A stretch of 64,000 nucleotides of DNA from a virus: IMG/VR virus record IMGVR_UViG_3300021197_001787, positions 1 to 64,000 of that record. One strand, written 5' to 3'. Positions 63,858-64,000 of this stretch are shown in pieces. Position numbers and translations under genes: made by a program. The stretch's first letter is position 1. Every line of letters begins with the position of its first letter. The notes beneath the pieces are model-generated. The model saw only the letters and a list, made by a program, of their open reading frames with translations. It was not told where the DNA came from and searched no databases.

Positions 63858-64000
63858 AATTCTATTCTCTTATATGGAGTTTTATTTCTAACTTCTTGAG
63901 CAGTATTAAACTGTTCTTCTTGTTTAATTTTATCAACATTCAAAGGATTGACTCTGTTATAGACATGCATAACCTCTGGAATATAGATTGCTCTTTCTGC
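63854..64000 (-). CDS. Partial glycosyltransferase-like protein (C-terminus only)
   Basis: The last 48 residues of a gene that starts beyond position 64000. The visible end (AERAIYIPEVMHVYNRVNPL, then a charged tail) resembles the C-terminal 'YIPEVLYVYN..NP' segment of many GT2-like glycosyltransferases, but the catalytic part is outside the window. It ends in an ATGA overlap with the sulfotransferase gene, so the glycan operon continues to the right. Confidence 0.5.
   Translation of the reverse strand, partial: AERAIYIPEVMHVYNRVNPLNVDKIKQEEQFNTAQEVRNKTPYKRIEL

Noticed and set aside
1-64000. tRNA genes, integrase/attachment sites, insertion sequences and CRISPR arrays
   Set aside because: No cloverleaf, transposase or recombinase motif, or regular repeat-spacer pattern was seen, and gaps between genes are too short for most of these. 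A tRNA scan would be needed to exclude a tRNA fully.

Overview
The window is part of a double-stranded DNA phage genome. It most likely comes from a contractile-tailed, distantly T4-like virus of a (probably marine) Gram-negative bacterium. The evidence is a gp25-type and a gp6-type baseplate wedge protein, a gp46/gp47-type recombination nuclease, a gp55-type late sigma factor, a DnaG/gp61-type primase, a RuvC-type resolvase and very large virion proteins. Host and habitat are inferred. No tRNA, integrase, IS element or CRISPR array was seen. Every convincing gene lies on the minus strand. Genes are packed with short overlaps (ATGA, GTGA, TAATG types), and no gap exceeds about 185 bases.

Read in the direction of transcription (from high to low coordinates), there are three blocks. 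(1) About 46.5-64 kb is a glycan locus of some twenty genes. It holds nucleotide-sugar enzymes (UDP-sugar dehydrogenase, GDP-mannose 4,6-dehydratase, GDP-fucose synthase, several SDR epimerases/reductases, an oxidoreductase plus aminotransferase pair, and a miniature aminotransferase plus formyltransferase pair). It also holds sugar methyltransferases, several glycosyltransferases including a fucosyltransferase-like enzyme, a sulfotransferase and an Mpo1-like membrane protein. Together these could build an unusual deoxy/amino/formylated/methylated/sulfated glycan, either for the virion or for remodelling the host surface. A consensus promoter (TTGACA-17 nt-TATAAT) sits inside the locus at about 56.17 kb.

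(2) About 7.5-46.5 kb starts with small genes and a late sigma factor. It continues with a tail and baseplate module: an M23-peptidase hub protein, a possible spike-like protein, a 2157-residue protein with a long hydrophobic segment, gp25, gp6, a DNRLRE-like protein, a 3860-residue LamG-containing protein, and a series of tail or fibre proteins that includes two pairs of paralogues.

(3) About 0-7.5 kb carries DNA metabolism genes: the resolvase, a SlyD-like FKBP with a C-terminal HeH/SAP-like tail, the primase, and a single-chain Mre11-Rad50 (SbcD-SbcC) fusion. It also holds a 33-residue membrane miniprotein and three proteins sharing an N-terminal leader that resembles a capsid-targeting peptide. 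Three sigma-70-like promoters and one strong terminator divide this block into short transcription units.
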